Of a stretch of 64,000 nucleotides of DNA, positions 36,168-47,398 are shown one piece after another. This stretch comes from Propioniciclava soli. GTDB taxonomy: Bacteria > Actinomycetota > Actinomycetes > Propionibacteriales > Propionibacteriaceae. The notes under the pieces were generated by a model. It had not been told where the DNA came from. It ran no database searches and saw nothing but the letters and a program-made list of their open reading frames with translations. The position numbers and the translations under genes are program-made. The stretch is from positions 310,001 to 374,000 of the forward strand of contig NZ_JACYOT010000005.1 in NCBI RefSeq assembly GCF_014858005.1, in the 5' to 3' direction. Position 1 is the first letter of the stretch, and every line of letters begins with the position of its first letter.

Positions 36168-37088
36168 TCACGCGGCCGCCACCCGGCGGTCGTCGGCACG
36201 GGTGACGATGACCGGGCACCGGGCTGCGCGCAACACCGCCTTGCTCGTGGAGCCGAGCAAGAGGCCGGCGAACCCGCCGCGCCCGCGCGAGCCCACGACC
36301 AGGAGGCTGGCCTGCTTGGACGCCTCGGCCAACAGGTGAGCGGGCTGCCCGGCCTCCACCTCGACGCGGGCCACGAGGCCCGGCTGCGCCGTCCGGTGGG
36401 GGGCCAGCTTCGCCTCCATGGCGTCACGCAGCGCGGACTCGAGGGGGACTGGGTCGAAGGCACCGGCACCGAGCGGACCCGGCAGCCAGGGCGTCAGGTC
36501 GAAGGCGTGCACGGCCACGAGCTCCACGCGGCGCTGCAGCGCTTCGGCCACCGCCAGCCGCAGCGCGGCCTCCGCTTCGGCGGAGTCGTCGAGACCGACC
36601 ACGACGGGTCCGTCCGGGGTGTCGTCCGCGAGGTCGGTGATGACCGCGACCGGTCCGCGCGCGTGGGCGACCACCGCGTCCGCCGTGCCGCCCAGCACGC
36701 GCACCGTGGCCGGGGCGTGCTCACCGCGGGCCCCCACGACCACGAGCTCGGCGGTCTTCGACGCCTGGGCGAGCGCGTAGGACGCCAGCCCTTCGTGGAG
36801 GTGCGTCTCCAGCGACACCTCAGGGTGATGGCCGCTGACCCGTTCGCGCAGCGCGTCCAGGCGTTCCGCGGCGGCCCGGTGGAGATGCTCGGGCCAGTCC
36901 GGCGTCGCCATCGCGTCGAACAGGCGAGAGCGCGGCGGTATCGGCACCTCGGGCAGCGCGAGCACGATCAGCAGGCGTGAGCCGCGCTCCGCGGCCCGCT
37001 CTGCGGCCCAGTCGACGGCCTGCTCGGCCCTGCGCGAGAGATCGGTCCCGACGACCAACGCATCGGTGGCATCGAACGAAATGGACAT
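36168..37088 (-). CDS. Universal stress protein with two UspA domains
   Basis: 306 residues made of two UspA domains (about 5-145 and 150-300). The second keeps the ATP-binding loop VGSRGRGGFAGLLLGSTS; the first has a degenerate loop (VGARGEHAPATVRVLGGTA). Tandem Usp proteins of Actinobacteria bind ATP and respond to hypoxia or stasis. The ATG at 37088 follows GAGGAGGAGG. Convergent with uppS (10 bp gap). Confidence 0.92.
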   Translation of the reverse strand: MSISFDATDALVVGTDLSRRAEQAVDWAAERAAERGSRLLIVLALPEVPIPPRSRLFDAMATPDWPEHLHRAAAERLDALRERVSGHHPEVSLETHLHEGLASYALAQASKTAELVVVGARGEHAPATVRVLGGTADAVVAHARGPVAVITDLADDTPDGPVVVGLDDSAEAEAALRLAVAEALQRRVELVAVHAFDLTPWLPGPLGAGAFDPVPLESALRDAMEAKLAPHRTAQPGLVARVEVEAGQPAHLLAEASKQASLLVVGSRGRGGFAGLLLGSTSKAVLRAARCPVIVTRADDRRVAAA

Positions 37089-37283
37089 GGCCTCCTCCTC
37101 ACTGAGTGGGCCCCGCCTCACCGGGTGGACCGCTCAGGCGTGGCCCAAGGTGTGCCTCCAGCCTACGCCCGACCCGGCTCGCCCACCGGAGAACGCCCGG
37201 AGAGGTTGCTTCCGGGCGGGTCATGGGGTGGTGTAGAGGGACGGGCGGGCATCCGCCGACACTGCACAACGAAGGAGATGGCT

Positions 37284-38045
37284 GTGAAGGGATTGGACCA
37301 GGACCGCGTGTTTTTGATCACCGGGGGGATCGGAGGGATCGGGCTTGGCGTGGCTCAAACGCTGCTGGAGTACGGCTCCCGCGTCGTGGTGACCGACGTG
37401 GTGGGCGAGGAGGGCGCAGACGAGGTGGCCCGGCTCGGCGCTGGGGATCGCGTGCGGTACGTCGACCTGGATGTCACCGATCCGGAGGCGGCCGAGTCCG
37501 TGGCGGATCAGCTGGAGGCCGACGGCTGGCCAGTGTTCGGGCTGATGGCCAACGCGGGGGTGGCGCCGACGTCGCCCACCGTCGACTACCCGGACGACAC
37601 GTGGCGCACGACGGTGGACATCAACCTCAATGGCGTCTTCTGGACGGTCCGCAGCTTCGGGCGGCGCATGGTGGAACGCGGCGAGGGGGCGATCATCCTC
37701 ACCTCCTCGATTGCCGGGCTGCGCGTCGTTTCCCCCGAGACGCACGTCGCCTACGGCGCGACGAAGGCGGCCGTGGCGCACATGGCGTCGCTGTTGGGCG
37801 TCGAGTGGGCGAAGGAGGGCGTCAGGGTGAACGCACTCGCGCCGGGCTACACCGACACCTCGATTCTCGACGCGATCCGCGAGGAGTCGCCGGAGACCAT
37901 CGAGGAGTGGAAGCACCGCACCCCGCTCGGCCGGCTCATTCAACCCGAGGAGATCGGGCAGGCGGCGGCGTTCCTGTTCTCCGATCTGGCGAGCGGCATC
38001 ACGGCCACCACGCTCAGCGTCGACGGCGGGTACGCCGCCCGCTGA
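37284..38045 (+). CDS. SDR family NAD(P)-dependent oxidoreductase
   Basis: 253 residues, classical short-chain dehydrogenase: GGIGGIG cofactor loop, ANAGVAP, catalytic Ser in LTSSIAG, YGATK and the C-terminal VDGGYAAR. The length matches FabG- or polyol-dehydrogenase-like enzymes; the substrate is unknown. The GTG at 37284 has GAAGGAG with 6-nt spacing; the ATG at 37278 would leave no space after that site. The 190-bp region upstream shows no other feature. Convergent with argG through a stem-loop. Confidence 0.85.
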   Translation: MKGLDQDRVFLITGGIGGIGLGVAQTLLEYGSRVVVTDVVGEEGADEVARLGAGDRVRYVDLDVTDPEAAESVADQLEADGWPVFGLMANAGVAPTSPTVDYPDDTWRTTVDINLNGVFWTVRSFGRRMVERGEGAIILTSSIAGLRVVSPETHVAYGATKAAVAHMASLLGVEWAKEGVRVNALAPGYTDTSILDAIREESPETIEEWKHRTPLGRLIQPEEIGQAAAFLFSDLASGITATTLSVDGGYAAR

Positions 38046-38059
38046 CGGCCGCTCGTGCC

Positions 38060-39858
<1,799 letters not shown>

Positions 39859-39900
39859 GTCGTCGACGTCCGCCACCCCGCCAGCCCGGACGCCACGCCC

Positions 39901-39906
39901 TACGAT
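39901..39906 (+). promoter_or_regulatory. Putative -10 box TACGAT of the KaiC-like/PPDK-like gene
   Basis: TACGAT ends 7 nt before the ATG at 39914 with no Shine-Dalgarno; the array ends about 40 bp upstream. Confidence 0.4.
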
Positions 39907-39913
39907 CGGGACC

Positions 39914-42517
39914 ATGACCAACAGCGCGCGCATCAGCACCGGGGTGCCGGGGTTGGACGCCGCGATCGACGGCCTGCGCATCGGCGACAACGTGGTGTGG
40001 CACTGCGCGTCGCTGGACGACTTCGCCCGGGTGCTGGCCCCCTTCTGGACGGCCGCCCGCGCCGACGGCCGTCGCCTGGTGTACGTGCGTTTCGCCGCCC
40101 ACCCGCCGCTCGTCGAGGGCGACGACGTCGAGACCCACCACCTCGACCCCACCGCGGGCTTCGAGCCGTTCGCCGTTGCCGTCCACGACCTCATCGCGGC
40201 GACCGGCCGCGAGGCCTTCTACGTGTTCGACTCGCTGGCCGAGTTGCGCGAGGCCTGGCACTCCGACTTGATGGTGATGAATTTCTTCAAGGTCACGTGC
40301 CCCTTCCTCTACGAGCTGGACACCCTCGCCTACTTCCCGCTGCTGCGCGACGCGACCACCCCGGCCACGCTCGCCGGCATCCGGGAGACCACGCAGGTGC
40401 TGTTCGACCTCCACGTCGTGGACGGCGCCACGTACGTCCACCCCCTCAAGGTCGACCAGCGCAGCTCGGCCACCATGTTCTTCCCGCACCTCGTGGCCGA
40501 CGGCACCGCCACCCCGGTCACCAGCTCCGAGGCGTCCGCCCGCCTCACCGCCGCCAAGGGGCGGGCGCGGCGGCGTCCGGACCACTGGACGCAGTTGCTC
40601 GACGATTGCTTCGATGCCCTCGATGCGGACGCCGACGCCCAGGCCCGCGCCCATGCGGTGCTCGCCGACGCCCTGCTCGGCCACCGTGGGCAGCGCATGG
40701 GTGAGCTGGCCCGCCGGCACCTCACGCTCGCCGACCTGCTCGTCGTCGCGTCCCGGGTGATCGGCACCGGCCAGGTTGGCGGCAAGGCCGTGGGCATGCT
40801 GACCTCGCGCGCCATCCTGCAGCACGACCCGCAGCGGCGCTTCGCGGAGCACCTCGAACCCCACGACTCCTTCCACATCGGCGCCGACGTCTTCTACACC
40901 TACCTCGTCACCAATGGCTGGTGGGAGCACCGCCTCGCCCAGCGCTCCGACGCGGGCTTTCTCACCGCGGGGGCCACGCTCCACGAGCTCCTGCGCCACG
41001 GCAACTTTCCCACCGCCATCCGTGAGGAATTCACCGCCCTGCTGGAGCACTTCGGACAGGCCCCGATCATCGTGCGCTCGTCCTCGCTGCTGGAGGACAA
41101 CTTCGGCAATGCCTTCGCCGGCAAGTACGACAGCTTCTTCCTGGCCAACCAGGGCTCCCCCGAGGAACGCCTCGCCGCCCTGGAGGGCGCCGTGCGGGCG
41201 GTGTACGCGTCCGCCATGAGCGAGGACGCGCTGCGCTACCGGCAGGTGCGCGGGTTGGCCGAGGCCGACGAGCAGATGGCGATCCTCGTACAGCGCGTCT
41301 CGGGCGACCACCACGACGGCCGCTTCTTCCCGCACGCCGCCGGCGTCGCCAATTCCTCCAACCTCTACACGTGGGACGCCAGCGTGGACGCCGACGCCGG
41401 CATGCTGCGCCTGGTGGTGGGCCTCGGCACGCGCGCCGTCGACCGGACGAACCTCGACCACGCCCGCATCGTTGCGCTCGACGACCCGCTGCGCGGCCGC
41501 CTCTCCGATCCCGACGACCTGTCGGAGTTCAGCCAGCGCCGCGTGGACGTGATCGACCTCGCGTCCGGCCTCGCCACGGTGCCGCTGGACTCCCTGGTGG
41601 GCACCGACGTCCGCGCCGACTGGTCGCTGTTCACCAGCCCCGACACCGCGGCCCTGCGCCGCCGCGCCGACCTCGAGCGCCGCACCGGACGCCCCCGCGG
41701 CACGTCCAAGCCCCTCGTCGTGGCCGACTTCCGCGGTCTGCTCGCGGGCACGCCCTTCCCCCCGCTCATGCGCGGGATGCTCGCGGCCCTGGCGTCCGCC
41801 TACGACTACCCCGTCGACGTCGAGTTCACCGTCAACATCACCGCCGAGGGTGCGGTGCGGGTGGGGGTCGTCCAGTGTCGGCCGCTGCAGACGCGCGGCC
41901 CGGGCGCCGCAGTGGCCATGCCGACGGTGCGCGACGAGGCGGGCGTCCTGTTCGCCGCGCACGGGGAATTCATGGGCGGCAACGTCCGCACGCCGATTCG
42001 TTACGTGGTGGCCGTCCGTCCCGAGCGCTACCTCCAGCTCGGCACCCCCGCCCGCCACGGCGTGGCCCGGCTCGTCGGGCAGGTGAACCGGGCGCTGGCG
42101 TCCGAGCCGTTCCTGCTGCTCGGCCCGGGCCGGTGGGGCACCTCGACCGAGGCCCTCGGCGTTCCGGTCCGCTTCGCCGAGATCAACCACGCCACCGCCC
42201 TCGTCGAGACGACCTACGCCGAGGGCGGCTTCCGGCCCGAACTGAGCTACGGCAGCCACTTCTTCCAGGATCTCGTCGAGACCGGCATCTTCTACGCCGC
42301 GGTGTTCGACACCCGGCCCGACGTGACGTTCCACCCCGGCCTCGCCGTCGAGCGGCCCAACCTCGTCTCCGACCTCGTGACGGACGCCGCGCCGCACCTG
42401 GCATCGGTGGTGCACGTCGCCGCGTTCGACGACCTCGAGCTCGCCAGCGACGTCGTCAGCCAACGCGTGCTCTGCGCGACCGCGGGGGCGCTGGACGGCG
42501 CCCCCTGCGCCCGGTGA
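39914..42517 (+). CDS. PEP/pyruvate-binding (PPDK N-domain) protein with KaiC-like N-terminus
   Basis: 867 residues. Residues about 5-200 look like a KaiC/RadA-type RecA fold: STGVPGLDAAIDGLRIGDNVVW, a Walker-B-like VFDSLAELR and a closing VDGATYVHPLKVDQRSS, but the Walker A loop is missing. From about residue 280 there is a PPDK/PEP-synthase ATP-grasp domain: GTGQVGGKAVGM, IIVRSSSLLEDNFGNAFAGKYDSFF and VEFTVNITAEGAVRVGVVQCRPLQTR. The phospho-His swivelling domain (TxxGGxxSHAA) and the PEP/pyruvate TIM barrel are absent, so it is not a complete PPDK or PEP synthase. Substrate and product are unknown. Confidence 0.82.
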   Translation: MTNSARISTGVPGLDAAIDGLRIGDNVVWHCASLDDFARVLAPFWTAARADGRRLVYVRFAAHPPLVEGDDVETHHLDPTAGFEPFAVAVHDLIAATGREAFYVFDSLAELREAWHSDLMVMNFFKVTCPFLYELDTLAYFPLLRDATTPATLAGIRETTQVLFDLHVVDGATYVHPLKVDQRSSATMFFPHLVADGTATPVTSSEASARLTAAKGRARRRPDHWTQLLDDCFDALDADADAQARAHAVLADALLGHRGQRMGELARRHLTLADLLVVASRVIGTGQVGGKAVGMLTSRAILQHDPQRRFAEHLEPHDSFHIGADVFYTYLVTNGWWEHRLAQRSDAGFLTAGATLHELLRHGNFPTAIREEFTALLEHFGQAPIIVRSSSLLEDNFGNAFAGKYDSFFLANQGSPEERLAALEGAVRAVYASAMSEDALRYRQVRGLAEADEQMAILVQRVSGDHHDGRFFPHAAGVANSSNLYTWDASVDADAGMLRLVVGLGTRAVDRTNLDHARIVALDDPLRGRLSDPDDLSEFSQRRVDVIDLASGLATVPLDSLVGTDVRADWSLFTSPDTAALRRRADLERRTGRPRGTSKPLVVADFRGLLAGTPFPPLMRGMLAALASAYDYPVDVEFTVNITAEGAVRVGVVQCRPLQTRGPGAAVAMPTVRDEAGVLFAAHGEFMGGNVRTPIRYVVAVRPERYLQLGTPARHGVARLVGQVNRALASEPFLLLGPGRWGTSTEALGVPVRFAEINHATALVETTYAEGGFRPELSYGSHFFQDLVETGIFYAAVFDTRPDVTFHPGLAVERPNLVSDLVTDAAPHLASVVHVAAFDDLELASDVVSQRVLCATAGALDGAPCAR

Positions 42518-42521
42518 GGCC

Positions 42522-43952
<1,431 letters not shown>

Positions 43953-43964
43953 TCACGGAACGGA

Positions 43965-43991
43965 CGGCCCGCCCGGCCACCGGGCGGGCCG
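43965..43991 (-). terminator. Terminator-like stem-loop after leuA
   Basis: CGGCCCGCCCGG (43965-43976) and CCGGGCGGGCCG (43980-43991) form a perfect 12-bp stem with a 3-nt loop directly downstream of the leuA stop on the minus strand. No U-tract, as is usual in Actinobacteria. Confidence 0.75.
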
Positions 43992-43998
43992 ACCGGGC

Positions 43999-45750
43999 TC
44001 ACAGCGCGGCGCGGCGGTTGACGGCGCTGAGCACCGCCTTCATGGACGCCGTGACGATCGAACTGTGCCGCCCGACGCCCCACAGGACGCGCGCGTCGTC
44101 GCCCTCGCCGACCTCGCACTCGACGTAGGCCGCGGCGAGGGCGTCCCCGCCGGCGGACAGGGCGTGCTCGGTGTAGTCGAGCACGCGCACCGGGTGGCCC
44201 GCCATGCCGAGGGCGTCCACGAACGCCGAGAGCGGCCCGTTGCCCTCGCCACCGACCTGCTTCTCGCGGCCGTGGACGCGCAGCGTGGCGTCCACGGTGT
44301 AGACGCCCTCCTCCGACTGCGAGCGGTACTGCAGCAGGTCGAGCGGGGTGTGCCGCGTCAGGTACTCGGACTCAAAGATCCGCCACATCTGCGCCGCGTT
44401 GACCTCGCCGCCGAGGGAGTCGGCCTGCTGCTGCACCACCCGGCTGAACTCGATCTGGAGGCGACGCGGCAGATCCATCGAGTGGTCGTTCTTCATGATG
44501 TAGGCCATGCCGCCCTTGCCGGACTGGCTGTTGACCCGGATGACCGCCTCGTACGTCCGGCCCACGTCGTGCGGGTCGACCGGCAGGTAGGGCGCCTCCC
44601 ACGGCACCTCGTGGATCGTCTGGCCGGCGTCGGACGCCTTCTTCTCCAGGGCCTCGAGACCCTTCTTGATGGCGTCCTGGTGCGACCCGGAGAACGCCGT
44701 GTAGACCAGATCGCCGGCGTAGGGGTGACGCGGGTGGACGCTGATGCCGGTGCAGTACTCGACCGTGCGGCGCACCTCGTCGATGTCGGAGAAGTCCACC
44801 TGCGGGTCGATGCCCTGGGTGAACAGGTTCATGGCCAGGGTGACCAGGTCGACGTTGCCGGTCCGCTCGCCGTGGCCGAACAGGCAGCCCTCGACGCGGT
44901 CGGCACCGGCCATCAGGGCCAGCTCGGTCGCCGCCACGGCGGTGCCACGATCGTTGTGCGGGTGCAGGCTGACGCAGACGTTCTCGCGGTTGCGGATGTG
45001 GCGTCCGAAGTACTCGATCTGGTCGGCGTACGTGTTGGGGGTGCTCATCTCCACCGTGGCCGGCAGGTTGAAGATGATCTCGCGGCCGGCCTCCGGCTGC
45101 CAGACGTCGGCCACCCGGTTGCAGATCTCGACGGCGAAGTCCGTCGGCGTCTGGGTGAAGATCTCGGGGCTGTACTGGTAGCCGAACTCCACGTCACCGA
45201 GGTGCTGTTCGGCGTATTTCATGACGAGCTCGGTGCCCCGGGTGGCCATCGCGATGCACTGCGCCTCGTCGATGCCGAACACGACGCGGCGGAAGAGCTC
45301 GGCCGTCGCGTTGTACAGGTGGATGTTGGCGCGGCGGGCGCCGGCGAGCGACTCCGCGGTGCGGGCGATCAGGTCCTCCCGCGCCTGGGTCAGCACGGAG
45401 ATCTGCACGTCGTCGGGGATGTGGTCGGCCTCGATGAGCTTGCGCACGAAGTCGAAGTCGGTCTGGGACGCCGACGGGAAGCCGACCTCGATCTCCTTGT
45501 AGCCCAGCTTGACGAGCAGGTCGAACATCTTCATCTTGCGGGCGGTCGTCATCGGATCGATGAGGGCCTGGTTGCCGTCACGCAGATCGGTGGACAGCCA
45601 GCGCGGGGCGTGGGTGATCTTGCGGCTGGGCCACGTGCGGTCGGGCACGTCGACGGGCTCGAACGCGGCGTAGCGGTGGAACGGCATGGGGCTGGGCTGT
45701 TGCACGGGCGCACCCTGCTGGGCGGCCGTACCGAAGGTGGTGGTGCTCAT
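43999..45750 (-). CDS. leuA: 2-isopropylmalate synthase
   Basis: 583 residues. First committed step of leucine synthesis: condenses acetyl-CoA with 2-oxoisovalerate. STDLRDGNQALIDPM carries the metal and catalytic Arg/Asp; VSLHPHNDRGTAVA has the HxHN-type metal ligands. The C-terminal LeuA dimer domain for leucine feedback is present (GEGNGPLSAFVDAL). The ATG at 45750 has GGAAAGAG upstream and matches the actinobacterial start; the frame upstream is the leader region. Confidence 0.96.
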   Translation of the reverse strand: MSTTTFGTAAQQGAPVQQPSPMPFHRYAAFEPVDVPDRTWPSRKITHAPRWLSTDLRDGNQALIDPMTTARKMKMFDLLVKLGYKEIEVGFPSASQTDFDFVRKLIEADHIPDDVQISVLTQAREDLIARTAESLAGARRANIHLYNATAELFRRVVFGIDEAQCIAMATRGTELVMKYAEQHLGDVEFGYQYSPEIFTQTPTDFAVEICNRVADVWQPEAGREIIFNLPATVEMSTPNTYADQIEYFGRHIRNRENVCVSLHPHNDRGTAVAATELALMAGADRVEGCLFGHGERTGNVDLVTLAMNLFTQGIDPQVDFSDIDEVRRTVEYCTGISVHPRHPYAGDLVYTAFSGSHQDAIKKGLEALEKKASDAGQTIHEVPWEAPYLPVDPHDVGRTYEAVIRVNSQSGKGGMAYIMKNDHSMDLPRRLQIEFSRVVQQQADSLGGEVNAAQMWRIFESEYLTRHTPLDLLQYRSQSEEGVYTVDATLRVHGREKQVGGEGNGPLSAFVDALGMAGHPVRVLDYTEHALSAGGDALAAAYVECEVGEGDDARVLWGVGRHSSIVTASMKAVLSAVNRRAAL

Positions 45751-45892
45751 GGCTCTTTCCTGTCGGTGGATGGGGGCTGCCAGGCGCGTGGAGAAACTCC
45801 GCAACGAGGAAGCCTGACGCCTCGCACGCCCACGGTGGGGCGGAGGTCTAGGCCTCGCTGCGGCGACCAAGAAGCAGGTACGCCCATGCCAT
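45751..45892 (-). promoter_or_regulatory. leuA leader (attenuation) region
   Basis: The 142 nt before leuA begin with the leader peptide (45848-45892) and continue with potential stems: CCCAC/GTGGG just after the peptide stop, CGAGG...CCTCG spanning about 45800-45820, and GGAG/CTCC. Leucine-responsive leader peptides with alternative RNA structures upstream of leuA are known in Actinobacteria; the exact switch is inferred, not modelled. Confidence 0.7.
45848..45892 (-). CDS. leuA leader peptide with three consecutive Leu codons
   Basis: 14 codons and a TAG stop: Met-Ala-Trp-Ala-Tyr-Leu-Leu-Leu-Gly-Arg-Arg-Ser-Glu-Ala. The Leu codons are CTG CTT CTT, two of them being rare CTT in this GC-rich genome, as expected where ribosome stalling senses leucyl-tRNA. 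TAGCAT ends 6 nt before the ATG, so it is probably translated from a leaderless transcript. It lies 97 nt upstream of leuA. Confidence 0.8.
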   Translation of the reverse strand: MAWAYLLLGRRSEA

Positions 45893-45898
45893 GGCGTC

Positions 45899-45904
45899 AT
45901 GCTA
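45899..45904 (-). promoter_or_regulatory. Putative -10 box TAGCAT of the leuA transcript
   Basis: TAGCAT on the minus strand ends 6 nt before the leader-peptide ATG, which would make that ATG the transcript 5' end. Confidence 0.5.
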
Positions 45905-45980
45905 CACATCCCTGCCGGCCCCGGTGCGCCGGCTTCCCGGGCGTCCACCCGTTGGTCATCTGGGTGTCACCCACGGTGCG

Positions 45981-45986
45981 TAGGGT
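45981..45986 (+). promoter_or_regulatory. Putative -10 box TAGGGT of the small acidic protein gene
   Basis: TAGGGT ends 6 nt before the ATG at 45993; leaderless arrangement. Confidence 0.45.
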
Positions 45987-45992
45987 CGATCC

Positions 45993-46295
45993 ATGAGCGA
46001 GGACCAGCAGAACTTCGATCCGTTCGCCGCCGGCGCGGGCCACGCCCACGCCCAGCGTGGGGAGCAGGCCACCGAAGAGCGCAACCACGACGCGGCAGAC
46101 GCCGACCCGTCGGGTGCGGACGCCCCGGAGCCCGGCCACCTGGGCAACGACCTCTCCAAGATGACGCTCCTGGACACCGATCTGGAAGAACTCGCCGCCC
46201 AGGAGGCGCCCGAGCCGGATGAGTCGATCCAGACCGCGATCCACGACCTCCAGGCCGTGACGGACAAGCACGACATTCCCGGCTCACTGCCCTGA
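45993..46295 (+). CDS. Small acidic protein of unknown function
   Basis: 100 residues, rich in Asp, Glu and Ala, with a probably disordered first half (FAAGAGHAHAQRGEQATEER) and a short helical second half (DLSKMTLLDTDLEELAAQ). No signal peptide, membrane segment or known motif. Codon use matches its neighbours, and a TAGGGT box precedes the ATG, so it is likely a real gene. Divergent from leuA and convergent with the CNNM gene. Confidence 0.65.
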   Translation: MSEDQQNFDPFAAGAGHAHAQRGEQATEERNHDAADADPSGADAPEPGHLGNDLSKMTLLDTDLEELAAQEAPEPDESIQTAIHDLQAVTDKHDIPGSLP

Positions 46296-46342
46296 CGGGC
46301 TCACTCTGACCGGCCCATGCTGGCGGTTCGGTCTGATCGGGT

Positions 46343-47398
46343 TCAGTGCTGGTCGCCCTCCTCGGGCACCCCGGACTCGACCATGGCCGAGGGCATGAGC
46401 CCCGGCAGGATGTCGGACAGGCTCAGGACGCCGACCTCGGCTCCCGACTCGGTGACGACGGCGAGCTGCGTCCGATGGCGCCGCAGCTCGGCGAGCACCG
46501 CGGTCAGCCCCGCGCCCGCGTCCACGACCACCGGGGTGCGTGCGAGGCTGCGCACCGGGGCGTCCGACGCCACGGCCAGGGTGTCGCGGACGTGCGCGAC
46601 ACCCACGGTGCGGTCGCCGTCCCGCACGAGGATGCGCAGGTGCCCACTCGCGCGGGTGGCGGCCTGGACGTCCGCGGCCGTGGCGTCCGCCGACACCGCG
46701 GTGAAGTGCTGCTGCTCGGCCAGCATCTCCCGCACGGTCTGGTCGCGCAGCCGCAGCACCGAGGTGAGCGAGCCGCGGTAGCGGACGTCGAGCGCGCCGA
46801 CGTTCGCGGAGTGCTCGACGAGCTCGCGCAGGCCCGCGACGTCCTGGCCCGCAGAGAGTTCATCCACGGGCTCGGCACCCGCCTTGCGCACCAACCAGTT
46901 GGCTGCGGCGTTCATGCCGACCAGCAGCGGCCGGACGACGGCCATGAATGCCCGCATCGGCAGCGCCAACAGCACCGAGGAGTCCTCCGGGTGGGCGATC
47001 GCCCACGACTTCGGGGCCATCTCCCCCACCACCAGGTGCAGGAACGTGACGACCACCAGAGCCAGCACGAAGGCGACCACGTCGGCCACCACCAGCGGGA
47101 GTCCGACCGCCTCCAGCGGCGCCATCAACCAGTGGTGCACCGCCGGCTTGGTGATGGCGCCCAGCGCCAGGGTGCAGACGGTGATGCCGAGCTGGGATCC
47201 GGCCAGGAGAAGGGTGATCTCGGAGGAGTTCTTGAGCGCGGCGCGGCCGGCGGCGGAGTCGGCACGCTCCTCGAGCCGGTGCTGCTTGGATGCCATGAGC
47301 GCGAACTCGGTGGCCACGAAGAAGGCGGAGGCAACGATGATGACGACGGTCAAGGCGATCACCGCGCCGGTGCTCAACGACGTCTCGAGCGGGGTCAT
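46343..47398 (-). CDS. CNNM/HlyC-CorC family membrane protein with CBS domains (short form)
   Basis: 351 residues: an N-terminal DUF21/CNNM region of three to four helices (ASAFFVATEFALMASKQHR, LHLVVGEMAPKSWAI), then a CBS pair (RSL...VVVDAGAGLTAVLAELRRH). The C-terminal CorC_HlyC domain of the longer paralogue is absent. CNNM proteins take part in magnesium homeostasis. The ATG at 47398 shares a base with the stop of the upstream paralogue; a GTG one codon earlier is equally possible. Probably a heterodimer with it. Confidence 0.85.
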   Translation of the reverse strand: MTPLETSLSTGAVIALTVVIIVASAFFVATEFALMASKQHRLEERADSAAGRAALKNSSEITLLLAGSQLGITVCTLALGAITKPAVHHWLMAPLEAVGLPLVVADVVAFVLALVVVTFLHLVVGEMAPKSWAIAHPEDSSVLLALPMRAFMAVVRPLLVGMNAAANWLVRKAGAEPVDELSAGQDVAGLRELVEHSANVGALDVRYRGSLTSVLRLRDQTVREMLAEQQHFTAVSADATAADVQAATRASGHLRILVRDGDRTVGVAHVRDTLAVASDAPVRSLARTPVVVDAGAGLTAVLAELRRHRTQLAVVTESGAEVGVLSLSDILPGLMPSAMVESGVPEEGDQH

